DNA from: Halobacillus shinanisalinarum
GTDB taxonomy: Bacteria; Bacillota; Bacilli; Bacillales; Halobacillaceae
NCBI RefSeq assembly: GCF_022919835.1
Contig: NZ_CP095074.1
Span: forward strand, 744,001-808,000
Length of the DNA: 64,000 nt
Reading direction: 5' to 3'
A program made the position numbers and the translations under genes. Below, one piece after another: positions 17,356 to 26,619 of the stretch; the stretch's first letter is position 1, and each line of letters begins with the position of its first letter. The notes beneath the pieces were generated by a model that worked only from the letters and a program-made list of their open reading frames with translations, did no database searches and was not told the origin of the DNA.

Positions 17356-17604
17356 TGTAACCGCCAAGTAAAAATGAACACCTTCTTCCCGAAAATGCTG
17401 AATAAGACTGAACACTATTTCCCAGTAGAGGCGGGCATGATAGTCTACATTGGCTGAGCCAGATTCCTTGGATCATCTGGGTTCATGGCTCCTAATCCTG
17501 CCCGCAGAGGCTCATGTAAAGTGACATTGCATTTACGATCTAATTTCCAGTATAGTGTTCATTTCAATTCAGCAAAATTTGTTCAAAGTTATTTGACGGT
17601 TACA
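17356..17604. mobile_element. 249-bp non-autonomous element with IS21-type ends
   Basis: The outer ends 17356-17380 and 17580-17604 are imperfect inverted repeats (20 of 25 positions match) that begin TGTAACCG and end TGAACA. A second, inner pair lies at 17396-17416 and 17554-17574 (TGCTGAAT...TGAACACT). Repeated TGAACA blocks nested inside TGT...ACA ends are a habit of IS21-family elements. No open frame and no clear target duplication are seen. It fills the aroA-ytxJ spacer. Confidence 0.55.
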
Positions 17605-17612
17605 CCTTTGTA

Positions 17613-17939
17613 TTATTGTTCTGCCGCTTGAGATAAGGAAGCATTTGTGATGTTCTGGTGACTTTCATGCCAACCCACAGCTTCTTTATTAAATAGCAAC
17701 ACTTGTGGTGATTCGTGTTTTACAGAAAAGTCTTGAGCAATTGCATTACTTATCTCTCGAGCCTCTTGTACGTGGATCATATAACAAGGGAGCAAAGATT
17801 CTCCGCTATATTTTTCAAACTCCTTCTTGGCCGAAGCACTGATTGGACAAGTTAAACTATGCTTGAACAAAAAGAATTTTTCATTATTTTCTACAACTTC
17901 GTCAAATTGCTTTTTTGTTTCGATAAATTTAATTTCCAT
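17613..17939 (-). CDS. ytxJ: Monothiol bacilliredoxin YtxJ (BrxC)
   Basis: 108 residues, thioredoxin-like fold with a single active-site cysteine in SLTCPISASA (about C31), the TCPIS hallmark of this family. Members remove bacillithiol from proteins after oxidative stress. A GAAGGAGA site precedes the ATG. It has the B. subtilis position between aroA and ytxH, but a separate unit here: 150 bases separate it from ytxH, which has its own terminator. Confidence 0.9.
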   Translation of the reverse strand: MEIKFIETKKQFDEVVENNEKFFLFKHSLTCPISASAKKEFEKYSGESLLPCYMIHVQEAREISNAIAQDFSVKHESPQVLLFNKEAVGWHESHQNITNASLSQAAEQ

Positions 17940-18055
17940 AGATATCTCTCCTTCTTGTAAGATTGAGTTAAATGTGGTTCGATCGAATTCGGAAGTTGCA
18001 GTTCGGTTAAAGTCAGTATAAAGAGGATCCGGCTATACCTGCAACACCCTTCGAT

Positions 18056-18088
18056 AAAAAAAGCAGAGGCATAAAGCCCCCGCTTTTG
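18056..18088 (-). terminator. ytxGH terminator
   Basis: On the minus strand AAAAGCGGGGGC pairs with GCCTCTGCTTTT (one mismatch), followed by seven T. Confidence 0.85.
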
Positions 18089-18089
18089 T

Positions 18090-18557
18090 TTACTTGATAT
18101 TGGAAGAAGTTGTTGAATCCTGCTGATTTTCTAATTCCTGTGCCGCTTCTTCAATTGCTTCAGCTACTTCTTGTGCAGCCTTTTCTGCTTCTTCGTCTTC
18201 GCTATTGCGTGTATTCTTCACTTTGTCCTGTAATGATTTAGTAGAATCCTTCACTTTAGAGCCCAACTCTTGTGATTTTTCAGATACGTTTTTGGAAAGC
18301 TGTGTAGAAGATTCAACAGCACGGTCTTTCCACTCGCCACTTTTTTCGTAGGCTACATCTTTCCATTCACCTGCACGTTCTCTCCAGTCACTTGAACTCT
18401 CTCCAATATTTGTCCGCAGTTCCCTGCCTGACTTAGGTGCGAATAGTAGGGCAACGACTGCCCCTACGAGTCCTCCAATTAGTGAACCAAGGACAAAATC
18501 TCTCCCGTTTGTGTTTGACTTTTCATTTGTTTGATTTTGATTATTCTCTGTACTCAT
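18090..18557 (-). CDS. ytxH: YtxH-domain general stress protein
   Basis: 155 residues. The YtxH domain is seen as a glycine-rich membrane helix (VLGSLIGGLVGAVVALLFAPKSGRELR, in two parts around residue 35), followed by repeats resembling WKDxAxEKSxEWKDRA and a long polar helix. The function is unknown; in B. subtilis the ytxGHJ genes belong to the sigma-B/sigma-H stress regulon. Its ATG overlaps the ytxG stop (TAATG), implying translational coupling. Confidence 0.88.
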   Translation of the reverse strand: MSTENNQNQTNEKSNTNGRDFVLGSLIGGLVGAVVALLFAPKSGRELRTNIGESSSDWRERAGEWKDVAYEKSGEWKDRAVESSTQLSKNVSEKSQELGSKVKDSTKSLQDKVKNTRNSEDEEAEKAAQEVAEAIEEAAQELENQQDSTTSSNIK

Positions 18558-18991
18558 TATTGCTCTCCTCCTGTTTTGTTAAGATCTTCTTTTTTTGTCT
18601 TCTTCCAAAGATTAATGGCCACTTGACCCCATTTCATAGCTTGTGCAGCTGCATCAGTATTGTTATTAGCTGATGTCGTCAGTCCTTTTGAAAAAGTTCG
18701 TAGGGATTGGTTGAAATCTTGAACAGAATCCCCAATTCCTTTAACGCCATCGACTAATGTATTCAGCTTTTGAGATTTCTCTCCGACATCTTCAGCTAAT
18801 TTGTTCGTTTTGTTTAATAAAGCCGTTGTTTCTAATGTGATGCCTTCCATTTGCTGCTCAACGCCTTCTAACGTATCGGCTACATTATTCATGGTCCGCC
18901 GTACAGCTATCAAGGTTCTAGCAACAAAAATAACTAGAACTGCAAATGCTACCGCTGCAATCAACGCAGCAATATATAACATAATAATCAT
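18557..18991 (-). CDS. ytxG: DUF948 membrane protein YtxG
   Basis: About 144 residues. One N-terminal membrane helix (MLYIAALIAAVAFAVLVIFVA) is followed by a helical cytoplasmic or extracellular stalk with repeated Asn/Leu spacing, typical of DUF948. The start is uncertain: ATG at 18991 or 18982, with an AAGGG box too near the first and rather far from the second; an upstream GTG at 19006 is possible. Co-translated with ytxH. Confidence 0.85.
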   Translation of the reverse strand: MIIMLYIAALIAAVAFAVLVIFVARTLIAVRRTMNNVADTLEGVEQQMEGITLETTALLNKTNKLAEDVGEKSQKLNTLVDGVKGIGDSVQDFNQSLRTFSKGLTTSANNNTDAAAQAMKWGQVAINLWKKTKKEDLNKTGGEQ

Positions 18992-19152
18992 CGCCCTTAC
19001 GCACACCCTTTCACATATGTATTCACTACAGTTTAGTAATTACCCAATTTGGGTGAATTATAAACGTATAGCATGCATTTATGGTTATATTCGAGATCTT
19101 TTTATCAAAATCCTTTAAAGTTTGACGAATATAACCATTATTTTTCATAAAA

Positions 19153-19330
19153 GAGGATGTTCAAAAAGTCACCAAATGATAAACGGCGCATTTCTTCGTT
19201 ACTTGGTTTTTTCCGGTCCTCACGTAGGAAAGGCATACGCTGTGGTTCTCTTTGCACCTCGACCTTCTTGCGACGCACAAGGAACGTGCTAGGGTCGACA
19301 TTCTCATTCGTCAACTTTTTGAACACACAC
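19153..19330 (-). mobile_element. Miniature inverted-repeat element, copy 1 (178 bp)
   Basis: The ends are GAGGATGTTCAAAAAGT and, inverted, GTGTGTGTTCAAAAAGT, with similarity continuing for about 30 bases. It is flanked by the direct repeat TAAAA at 19148-19152 and 19331-19335. No plausible gene lies inside; the open frame across it recurs only because the repeat recurs. It sits between ytxG and murC. Confidence 0.85.
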
Positions 19331-19334
19331 TAAA

Positions 19335-19372
19335 AGAAAACTGTGCGGACAATTTTTACAGCCCGCATGCAA
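19335..19372 (-). terminator. Probable murC terminator
   Basis: TGCGGGC pairs with GTCCGCA (one G-T pair) around a 10-base loop, followed by TTTTCTTTT on the minus strand, just after the murC stop. Confidence 0.55.
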
Positions 19373-19379
19373 TAAATAA

Positions 19380-20675
19380 TTATTCATTTCCTTTTTCGTA
19401 AGCCTTTTGAAACTTCTGAATATCCCCTGCGCCCATGAATAGTAAGATACCATATTCATACTCAGCTAGTTGATCAGTTTCATCAACGTTAAGAATATGT
19501 GCATCAGGGATGAGTTTTTGTAAATGCTCGATTGTCAATTTCCCGCTATTTTCTCGTGCTGATCCAAAAATGTCACACAAAAATACATGATCAGCCAATT
19601 TTAAACTATCGGCAAACTCATTAAGGAATGTCTTAGTCCGGGTAAACGTATGCGGCTGAAAGATTGCTACAACAGGTCTATCTGGATATTTTTTTCTGGC
19701 AGAATCAATAGTAGCTGTGATCTCAATAGGATGATGGGCATAATCATCTACTAGGATTTGATCCTTCCATTTCTTTTCTGTAAACCTGCGTTTCACCCCT
19801 GTGAATGTAGAAAGCTTACTAATTTGCTCTGCTGACAGCCCTTCGTATTGACATATTGCGATGACACTCAAAGCATTTAGAACCGTATGTGTGCCGAATT
19901 GCGGGATTGTAAATGTCGCATAAAATGTGTTTCGCACAAACACATCAAACGTTGTGCCTTGCTCGTCTTCCTTAATATTTTGGGCTTGAAAGTCGTTCGA
20001 ATCGTTCAAGCCATAGTACAATACAGGTACGTTTGCCTGAATGTGTTGAAGATGTTCGTCATCCCCACAAGCGATGATCCCTTTTCTAACTTGCTTTGCC
20101 ATTTGTTGAAAAGCTTGAAACACATCATCGATACTCGTAAAATAATCCGGATGGTCAAAGTCGATATTCGTCATAATCGCGTAGTCAGGGTCATACTCTA
20201 AGAAATGTCTACGGTATTCACATGCTTCAAACGCGAAGTATTGGCTGTCCCCATGACCTTTTCCAGTACCATCACCAATTAAGTACGAGGTCGGATAATT
20301 CTCAGAAAGAACGTGTGACAACAGCCCTGTTGTCGATGTTTTCCCATGTGCACCTGTTACAGCAATACTTGTGTATTTCTCAAGCCATTCACCTAAAAAC
20401 TCATGGTACCAATAGAAAGGTAACCCTAGTTGCTTGGCTGCAATAACCTCTTCATGGTCCTCATTAAAAGCATTTCCTGCTATAATTGTTAATCCTTCTT
20501 CTATATTATCTTTAGTAAAAGGGAGAATAGGGATTTTTTTCACTTCAAGAACTTCTTGAGTGAAAAAAGTTTTTTCAACATCTGAGCCTTGAACGGTTTC
20601 ACCAGAATCATGCAAAATTTGTGCGAGTGCACTCATTCCTGTTCCTTTAATACCAATAAAATGGTAAGTTGTCAT
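19380..20675 (-). CDS. murC: UDP-N-acetylmuramate-L-alanine ligase
   Basis: 431 residues. It adds L-alanine to UDP-MurNAc in the cytoplasmic stage of peptidoglycan synthesis. The N-terminal Rossmann motif is [11 protein letters not shown], the ATP-binding loop is [10 protein letters not shown] (about 110), and YDDYAHHP-like [11 protein letters not shown] marks the C-terminal domain. The ATG at 20675 has GGAGG nine bases upstream; a TTG two codons earlier is closer than usual. In B. subtilis murC directly follows sftA; here a phosphoribosyltransferase gene and repeat copy 2 intervene. Confidence 0.97.
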   Translation of the reverse strand: MTTYHFIGIKGTGMSALAQILHDSGETVQGSDVEKTFFTQEVLEVKKIPILPFTKDNIEEGLTIIAGNAFNEDHEEVIAAKQLGLPFYWYHEFLGEWLEKYTSIAVTGAHGKTSTTGLLSHVLSENYPTSYLIGDGTGKGHGDSQYFAFEACEYRRHFLEYDPDYAIMTNIDFDHPDYFTSIDDVFQAFQQMAKQVRKGIIACGDDEHLQHIQANVPVLYYGLNDSNDFQAQNIKEDEQGTTFDVFVRNTFYATFTIPQFGTHTVLNALSVIAICQYEGLSAEQISKLSTFTGVKRRFTEKKWKDQILVDDYAHHPIEITATIDSARKKYPDRPVVAIFQPHTFTRTKTFLNEFADSLKLADHVFLCDIFGSARENSGKLTIEHLQKLIPDAHILNVDETDQLAEYEYGILLFMGAGDIQKFQKAYEKGNE

Positions 20676-20926
20676 AAACAAGAACCTCCAAAATAAAGTA
20701 AATCACTATTGTATAGTGTATGTAATTAATAGTAGCTTGCGAACCTTTTGCTCGTTCATACTCTCCATGTCAAAAACGGACACGGCAAAAAGCATTCATT
20801 TATTTTACCACGTCTCCACATAGAGAAAAAGTATCTAACCTTATAAAGCTTACCCCCATTTGAGAATCATACAAATGAAAGAGCAAGCTTCGTTTTATCT
20901 CGATCATACATGATTATAAGGAAACC

Positions 20927-22042
20927 TTATTGATTACCGATAAAGTTAACATGTTCAAGACGCGGATTGGGATTATAGCGTCTGCCATCTTTTGCCTCAG
21001 GTTTACCATTGATTAAGACATTATCCCCTGTGAAGCCAATACCTATCTTTAGCAGACTCCCTCCAACACCGTACATATCCACAGGTACGCTAAGTTCTTC
21101 AAATGCTCTAATTCTGTCTTCAGAAAAACCACCAGTGACAACAATTTTTACATGATCGTAGCCCTCATTGTCAAGAGCTTTCCGAAGAGCGAATACAAGC
21201 TCAGGGTTTACTCCGCGTGGGTCAAAGGTGCCCATTAAATGTTGGTTTCTTAAAAAGTATTTATCCACCAAATTCCTGGAAGTATCAAGACGTACACTTA
21301 TTAGATCCTCTCCAAATTCACGCGCTACTTTTAGTGAATCGGTTATGACATCATTATTATAATCAACAAGAGCCATTAATTTATCATTAGGAAATTGACT
21401 TTGATAAGCCTTAGACGCTGCAACAACATCGCCCTTAAACATTTGGATCAAGGCATGTGGCATCGTACCCATCCCCTCTTTCCCCCACCACTCATTCATT
21501 GCATGAGTGGCTTGGGCTGTGGAGCCGCCAATGAACGCTGAATATCCATCACCCGCCTGTTGCGTGAAATGGTCATCACGATCTCCCATGAATATAATCG
21601 GCTTTTGCTTGCCAGACGTTCGTGCTGCATTTACAACGTTATATACATTTGTTGCAACAGATGTTCTTCTGGCCAGGATACCATCAATAATCCCTTCTAA
21701 GAAACCAAAGTATTGATAAGGTCCTGTGATTGTCAAGACCGTCTCATATGGACCTATCTTGTCACCATCCTTTAATGAATGTATAGCCAGTTTTTCGGGG
21801 TGATCAGAAAATGTGTGAATGAGGGCAATCGCCTCATCTGTTCCACATAGGACAGCGTTATGTTCCTTTTGAAAAAACTGCATCGTTACAATGTTATCAG
21901 CTAAATGCTGCTCAATAATCTCTTTCGTTTTTAAAAAGTAGACAGCTGAGAACCAGCCCTCAGCTACACGCTCATCAAATTTAAATGTTTTATTAGTCAA
22001 ACGAGAAATTTCACCATTTAATTTGCTCTCAATTTCCTTCAT
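20927..22042 (-). CDS. Nicotinate phosphoribosyltransferase family protein
   Basis: 371 residues. It resembles the short Firmicute nicotinate phosphoribosyltransferases, which join nicotinate and PRPP to NaMN in NAD salvage. Recognisable blocks are AEGWFSAVYFLKT, IIFMGDRDDHFTQQAGDGY, GGSTAQATHAMNEWW, SVRLDTSRNLVDKY and DMYGVGGSLLKIGIGFTGD. The ATG at 22042 follows TAAGGAG with 7-base spacing. It is placed between sftA and murC, where B. subtilis has nothing, and repeat copies 1 and 2 lie outside murC and this gene in the same orientation. Substrate preference (nicotinate or nicotinamide) cannot be read from the sequence. Confidence 0.88.
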   Translation of the reverse strand: MKEIESKLNGEISRLTNKTFKFDERVAEGWFSAVYFLKTKEIIEQHLADNIVTMQFFQKEHNAVLCGTDEAIALIHTFSDHPEKLAIHSLKDGDKIGPYETVLTITGPYQYFGFLEGIIDGILARRTSVATNVYNVVNAARTSGKQKPIIFMGDRDDHFTQQAGDGYSAFIGGSTAQATHAMNEWWGKEGMGTMPHALIQMFKGDVVAASKAYQSQFPNDKLMALVDYNNDVITDSLKVAREFGEDLISVRLDTSRNLVDKYFLRNQHLMGTFDPRGVNPELVFALRKALDNEGYDHVKIVVTGGFSEDRIRAFEELSVPVDMYGVGGSLLKIGIGFTGDNVLINGKPEAKDGRRYNPNPRLEHVNFIGNQ

Positions 22043-22082
22043 CACTTTACTCCTTAAACAATTAGGATCAAATTATCTATAT

Positions 22083-22261
22083 GAGGATGTTCAAAAGTCA
22101 CCAAATAATAAACGGCGAATTTCTTCGTTGCTCGGTTTTTCCGGTTCTCACGTAGGAAAGGCATACACTACGGTCCTCAAAACTTTCGCGCCTCGAACTT
22201 CTTGCGACGCACTGGACGTGCTAGGGTCGACGTTTTCATTCGTCACTTTTTGAACACACAC
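22083..22261 (-). mobile_element. Miniature inverted-repeat element, copy 2 (179 bp)
   Basis: Same ends, orientation and interior as copy 1. Flanked by the 5-bp direct repeat TATAT at 22078-22082 and 22262-22266. It lies in the spacer upstream of the phosphoribosyltransferase and downstream of sftA. Confidence 0.87.
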
Positions 22262-22332
22262 TATATATACTTTGTTTATGATATAGAAAGGTCGTATTTT
22301 TAACAAGAGTTAAATCTATTTATCAAACAATA

Positions 22333-24708
22333 CTAGGCCATTGTGCTCATAAGATCTGCTACTTGCTGCTTATTTAATAAAATATCTCTAGGTTTACTGC
22401 CCTTTTGCTCAGAAATAATTCCGTAATCCTCCATCTGGTCAATTAAACGTGCGGCACGATTATAGCCGACTTTAAACCTTCGCTGCAGCAGTGATGCACT
22501 CGCACCATTATGGTCGATAACAAATTGTACAGCTTCCTCAAATAATATATCTGTTTCCTCTTCACTTGAAAGCTGTTTAATCAACTCTTCTTGTTCAAAC
22601 AGATAGTTAGGCGGGGCAATTTTTTTCACATGACCTGTAATGCGTTCAATTTCATCATCAGAAACAAAGGCACCCTGGATGCGTACCGATTGACCGGATC
22701 CATTTTCAATGAATAGCATGTCACCTCTTCCAAGCAACTTCTCCGCACCCCCTGAATCGATGATCGTTCTTGAATCAACCTGGGATGAAACACTAAACGC
22801 AATACGTGTAGGAATATTTGCTTTAATTAGCCCGGTAATAACATCGACTGATGGCCGTTGTGTAGCTAAAAGTAAATGGATCCCACATGCTCTTGCCTTT
22901 TGAGCAATCCGGCAAATGGAATCTTCCACATCTTGGGGGGAAACCATCATCAAGTCAGCAAGTTCGTCTATAACGATCACGAGATAAGGTAGTTTGTCAG
23001 ATCTTCTTCCTTGCTTCAACACCTTTTCATTGTAGCGTTCAACATCTCTTACGCCTTCATCTACAAATTTTTGGTAACGTTCCTCCATTTCTTTCACAGC
23101 CCATTTCAGTGCAGTTGTAGCTGCCTTGACATCTGTGATCACAGGAGAAACAAGATGGGGCAAACTATTATATGGAGCCAGTTCAACCATTTTTGGATCA
23201 ATTAAAAGGAACTTCACATCATCATGGTGGGCCTTATATAAAAGACTAATTAATATGGTATTGATACACACACTTTTTCCTGAACCGGTTGCTCCTGCTA
23301 TCAATCCGTGTGGCATCTTCTTCAAATTAGTTACCACTGCATCTCCACCAATATCTAACCCAAGAGCAACAGACAATGGAGAGGAGTCATTTTTAAAGTC
23401 ATCTGACTCAAAAATCTTTTGTAGTCCGACCATTTCTGCCTGCTGATTAGGTACTTCTATACCTACAGCCTGTTTTCCAGGTATAGGTGCCTCGATTCGG
23501 ATATCACGTGCTGCCATGCTAAGCTTAATATCATCAGAAAGATTGGTAATTTTACTTACCTTCACCCCTGGCTCTGGCTGCACTTCAAATCTTGTTACAG
23601 CAGGCCCCTTCATAGCATGGACCACCTTTGCCTTTACATGGAATTGACGTAATGTCGTTTCAAGCCGTTCCATCTGTTGTTCAATCCATGCTTGATCATT
23701 TGTCGATTGCTCAACTGGGTCGTTTAACAAGTAAAGTGGCGTAGAATATTCCTTACGTACAGATTCTTCCGTGTTATTTAACTCTGCCATACTCGTCACT
23801 TCAGGTGTTTTTTTTTGTTGCTGATCATTATTCTCTTTTTGAGGTGTTTTTTTTTGCTGATCTCTAGTTCGTTTATCTCTAGGCGTCATCACTACGTTGA
23901 ATGGTACACGTGATCTTTGTGTTGATGAACGGGGAGGAGATTTCGCCGCCTCAGGTTTAGAAATTGGACGGGTGTCCTCAGTTTCTTTACCTTCTGCACC
24001 ATCCTTATTTCCTTTTGAAATGGGGGCAGCTTCTGTCTTCTTAGGCTTTTCAATCGCTTGGACATCCTCTTCTGCTGATGCTAATTCCTGCATATGTTCG
24101 TCTTGTTTTGGTTCTTGCTGCTGTGTGTTTTCAGTCGACTGTTGTTCTGCAGACAACCGGCGTCTTTCTCGTTCTTTACCCGAATCAATTTTTCCTCGCA
24201 TACGTTTACGAATCTTCTCCCATTGTGCATCATCAATCCGAGATTGTTCGATATTAAGGGGTAGAGGAGCATCATTGGTATTCTGCTCTTTATACTCTGA
24301 ATCTTCCTCCTTAACTATGGGTTCTGTCTTCGGATTATAGCCATAAACTGGGGACGGAACATCACTCGGTGTAAATGGCGTCGAAGAGGTTGTTGGCAGT
24401 TTCGGTTTAGGTAAAGAAGATGGTTTTTTTACCTCTTTATCCTGAGAGAAAGTTCGTTCCTTGTGTTTGTCCTGATCCTTCTTCTTTGATCTCGTATTAT
24501 AAACAGGTTTTTCATTCTCATTTTCCTTTGAAGTGTCTGGAATAACAGGAAAACGAAAATTCCCCGCTTTAGGATACTTATACGTCATTTTAGTATTAGC
24601 GTTTGATTCATAACGATTAGCCTTCTCACCATTTGATTTAGGGCGCGGTTTTACTTCTTCCTCGGAATCAAATAAACTCTTAAATTTATTTTTAAATTCA
24701 TTCCACAT
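22333..24708 (-). CDS. sftA: Septum-associated DNA translocase SftA (FtsK/SpoIIIE family)
   Basis: 791 residues. It is a soluble FtsK-family motor that moves DNA out of the closing septum. No membrane helix is present. The first 310 residues are charged and low in complexity (Lys, Glu, Gln, Pro), the middle carries the RecA-like motor with Walker A GATGSGKS near residue 471 and Walker B LVIVIDELADLM, and a winged-helix gamma domain ends it (RFKVGYNRAARLIDQMEDYGI). B. subtilis SftA is longer (952), the difference being in the linker. Start MWNEFKNKFK at 24708 resembles SftA; the ribosome binding site is weak, and a GTG three codons upstream is possible. Confidence 0.93.
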   Translation of the reverse strand: MWNEFKNKFKSLFDSEEEVKPRPKSNGEKANRYESNANTKMTYKYPKAGNFRFPVIPDTSKENENEKPVYNTRSKKKDQDKHKERTFSQDKEVKKPSSLPKPKLPTTSSTPFTPSDVPSPVYGYNPKTEPIVKEEDSEYKEQNTNDAPLPLNIEQSRIDDAQWEKIRKRMRGKIDSGKERERRRLSAEQQSTENTQQQEPKQDEHMQELASAEEDVQAIEKPKKTEAAPISKGNKDGAEGKETEDTRPISKPEAAKSPPRSSTQRSRVPFNVVMTPRDKRTRDQQKKTPQKENNDQQQKKTPEVTSMAELNNTEESVRKEYSTPLYLLNDPVEQSTNDQAWIEQQMERLETTLRQFHVKAKVVHAMKGPAVTRFEVQPEPGVKVSKITNLSDDIKLSMAARDIRIEAPIPGKQAVGIEVPNQQAEMVGLQKIFESDDFKNDSSPLSVALGLDIGGDAVVTNLKKMPHGLIAGATGSGKSVCINTILISLLYKAHHDDVKFLLIDPKMVELAPYNSLPHLVSPVITDVKAATTALKWAVKEMEERYQKFVDEGVRDVERYNEKVLKQGRRSDKLPYLVIVIDELADLMMVSPQDVEDSICRIAQKARACGIHLLLATQRPSVDVITGLIKANIPTRIAFSVSSQVDSRTIIDSGGAEKLLGRGDMLFIENGSGQSVRIQGAFVSDDEIERITGHVKKIAPPNYLFEQEELIKQLSSEEETDILFEEAVQFVIDHNGASASLLQRRFKVGYNRAARLIDQMEDYGIISEQKGSKPRDILLNKQQVADLMSTMA

Positions 24709-24811
24709 AATTCTCACACTCTCTCTATGTAAATATGGTAGTGGGTATCTTTATTTTAACAGGTTTTTAGGTGAATTTGGTTTACAATACGTTAAAAAAA
24801 ATCGTATCACA

Positions 24812-24856
24812 AAGAAAAAGAAGCAAAGGGCGTAGTTCATAAGTTCCCTTTGCTTC
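24812..24856 (-). terminator. Terminator of the ytpQ-ytpR unit
   Basis: On the minus strand AGCAAAGGG pairs with CCCTTTGCT around a 15-base loop, followed by TCTTTTTC. It lies beyond repeat copy 3, so the element has been inserted between ytpR and its terminator. Confidence 0.75.
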
Positions 24857-24873
24857 CATATTTGTCATTTAAA

Positions 24874-25072
24874 GTGTGTGTTCAAAAAGTTGACGAATGA
24901 GAACGCCGGCAACATTCGTCACATCCTGTGACAACGTCGACACGCGCAAGTCCAATGCGTCGCAAGAAGTTCGGCGCGAAAGTTTTGGACCACAGCGTAT
25001 GCCTTTCCTACGTGAGGACCGGAAAAAACCGAGCAACGAAGAAATTCGCCGTTTATCATTTTGAACATCCTC
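24874..25072 (+). mobile_element. Miniature inverted-repeat element, copy 3 (199 bp)
   Basis: Reads GTGTGTGTTCAAAAAGT ... AACATCCTC left to right, opposite to copies 1 and 2. Flanked by the direct repeat TTAAA at 24869-24873 and 25073-25077. The right duplication contains the ytpR stop codon. It contains about 20 bases more than copies 1-2, including GTCACATCCTGTGAC near 24924. Confidence 0.87.
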
Positions 25073-25678
25073 TTAAAATTCAAAAGACTGTCCTTTTTCA
25101 TAGTGCTCATCTAAAACTAAGATTCCTTTTTCCTGTGGAGCATTTTCTAATTCAAGCTCTTTTGCCGAACAAATCATGCCGGTTGAAGGGACCCCGCGCA
25201 GCTTGGCATCTTTTATTTTCATACCGCTTGGCATCACAGCACCCACCTTGGCCACAACGACTTTTTGACCTTGATCAATATTCGGTGCACCACACACGAT
25301 TTGTAAGTCTTCATCTCCTACATCGACTTGACACACACTTAGCTTGTCAGCGTTCTCATGTTGACTTTTTTCCTTTACATACCCGATAACAAACTTTGGT
25401 GATAAATCGAAATCAAGCGAGTCCTTTACCTGTTGTTTTGTAAAAAGTGTCCGCAGCTGCTCAAGGAGTTTACTCGTCATCATCAGCTTTCCCTGACTTT
25501 CCAGAGTGAAGTATTCAGCAGCGTTAAATATATTATAGCCGAGAAGAGAACCATCCTGCTTATCGGTAATTTTCACTATGTCACCATAGGACTGATGAGT
25601 AGCTGTTAAGCGATCCCCTCGTTTAATTGGGATGATTAGGACATCCCCTATCCCTTTAAGGTTATAAAAAACATCCAT
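25073..25678 (-). CDS. ytpR: YtpR family tRNA-binding protein
   Basis: 201 residues. A short N-terminal DUF4479-like part precedes a tRNA-binding OB-fold like that of PheT and MetG ([55 protein letters not shown]). The function in the cell is unproven. AAAGGACG precedes the ATG. It lies 15 bases downstream of ytpQ. Its TAA stop codon lies inside the target duplication of repeat copy 3, so the element is inserted exactly at the end of the gene. Confidence 0.92.
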   Translation of the reverse strand: MDVFYNLKGIGDVLIIPIKRGDRLTATHQSYGDIVKITDKQDGSLLGYNIFNAAEYFTLESQGKLMMTSKLLEQLRTLFTKQQVKDSLDFDLSPKFVIGYVKEKSQHENADKLSVCQVDVGDEDLQIVCGAPNIDQGQKVVVAKVGAVMPSGMKIKDAKLRGVPSTGMICSAKELELENAPQEKGILVLDEHYEKGQSFEF

Positions 25679-25693
25679 TTATTGATCGTCCTT

Positions 25694-26500
25694 TCACTTG
25701 TTCTTTGGTTTCTTTTGAGCAAGGATGAAAATAGGTTCAAGTTGCTTATTTTCATAAAGGAAGGATAATGAGGTTACCGGAACAAGTCCTTCCGCAAAAA
25801 ACTTCATCGCCATCTGTGCTAGAATATCATAACCTTCAGGATTTTTAACGTCTGCAAAAATGATCACATCCTGATGCGGGATGCTAATTGCAAGCTCGCC
25901 TTCAAATTCAGCTTTTAATTTTTCTAAAAGTACTTCATTTAAAATACGACTCGCATCGTAGCCATCCTGTGTAGACTGAAAATAAAAATCATTTCCATAC
26001 ACAGTATCTTTCTTCATATCAACTGGTAAAGACCGCACGTTGAAACTAGCGATTTCCTTCATTCGATCAACCGTCCAATTTTCATTCTTCACCATTTCTT
26101 CGTCAATAAGCTGATAGGATTTACCTAAGTCTAAGGCATAATAAACCCTCGTTTCGGCCGTATGTTCAGTTGTGATCAATTTCTTGCCATTGTCGGTCTC
26201 TACTGGAAATGAAGCCGCTCTGATAACAGGAAAAATATGCGGCTCCTTCCCTGTGAGCTCATGTGTTTGGTTCATGATTCTTAACGCTTCTTTTACATGG
26301 TCCTCCAGTTCATCAACTGTTTTTTCACCACGATTTTCATATTTAGCAATGACATTAGGAAGAGTGATGGTAATCCCTTTACCAGACTCCTTCCACTCCA
26401 CCCTAAACGTATCTTTATCTCGATTAAAAAAGGTATTCCAATCTTCATGATGTAACCGTTCCTCGAGAATTTTCTTCATTTTTATACTCGTCATTTTCAT
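25694..26500 (-). CDS. ytpQ: DUF1444 family protein YtpQ
   Basis: 268 residues. It has the conserved start MKMTSIKMKKILEERLHHEDW and no membrane segment. The family is common in Bacillaceae, without a known activity. AAAAGGAGG lies 7 bases before the ATG at 26500 (an adjacent ATG at 26503 is also possible). It forms a conserved run ytpP-ytpQ-ytpR with its neighbours. Confidence 0.9.
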   Translation of the reverse strand: MKMTSIKMKKILEERLHHEDWNTFFNRDKDTFRVEWKESGKGITITLPNVIAKYENRGEKTVDELEDHVKEALRIMNQTHELTGKEPHIFPVIRAASFPVETDNGKKLITTEHTAETRVYYALDLGKSYQLIDEEMVKNENWTVDRMKEIASFNVRSLPVDMKKDTVYGNDFYFQSTQDGYDASRILNEVLLEKLKAEFEGELAISIPHQDVIIFADVKNPEGYDILAQMAMKFFAEGLVPVTSLSFLYENKQLEPIFILAQKKPKNK

Positions 26501-26587
26501 CATTTTTCCTCCTTTTATGATGGAAGAAAGGTTCCGCTGTCTATTTTAGCATATCTTTCATGCCTATACATGCGATAGCTACTGATA

Positions 26588-26619
26588 AAGAAACAAGCTA
26601 CACATAGCACAAGCTTGTT
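26588..26619 (-). terminator. ytpP terminator
   Basis: AACAAGCT (26592-26599) pairs with AGCTTGTT (26612-26619); a short T-rich tract follows on the minus strand. Confidence 0.65.

Noticed and set aside
19138..19326. 62-codon frame at repeat copy 1
   Set aside because: Lies wholly within the element, with frame-breaking differences in copies 2 and 3, so it is not under coding constraint.
23897..24340. 147-codon frame opposite the sftA linker
   Set aside because: Antisense to the low-complexity linker of SftA; no start signals.
24928..25389. 153-codon frame across repeat copy 3 and ytpR on the plus strand
   Set aside because: It reads through the mobile repeat and antisense to ytpR; similar frames recur at other copies only because the repeat recurs.
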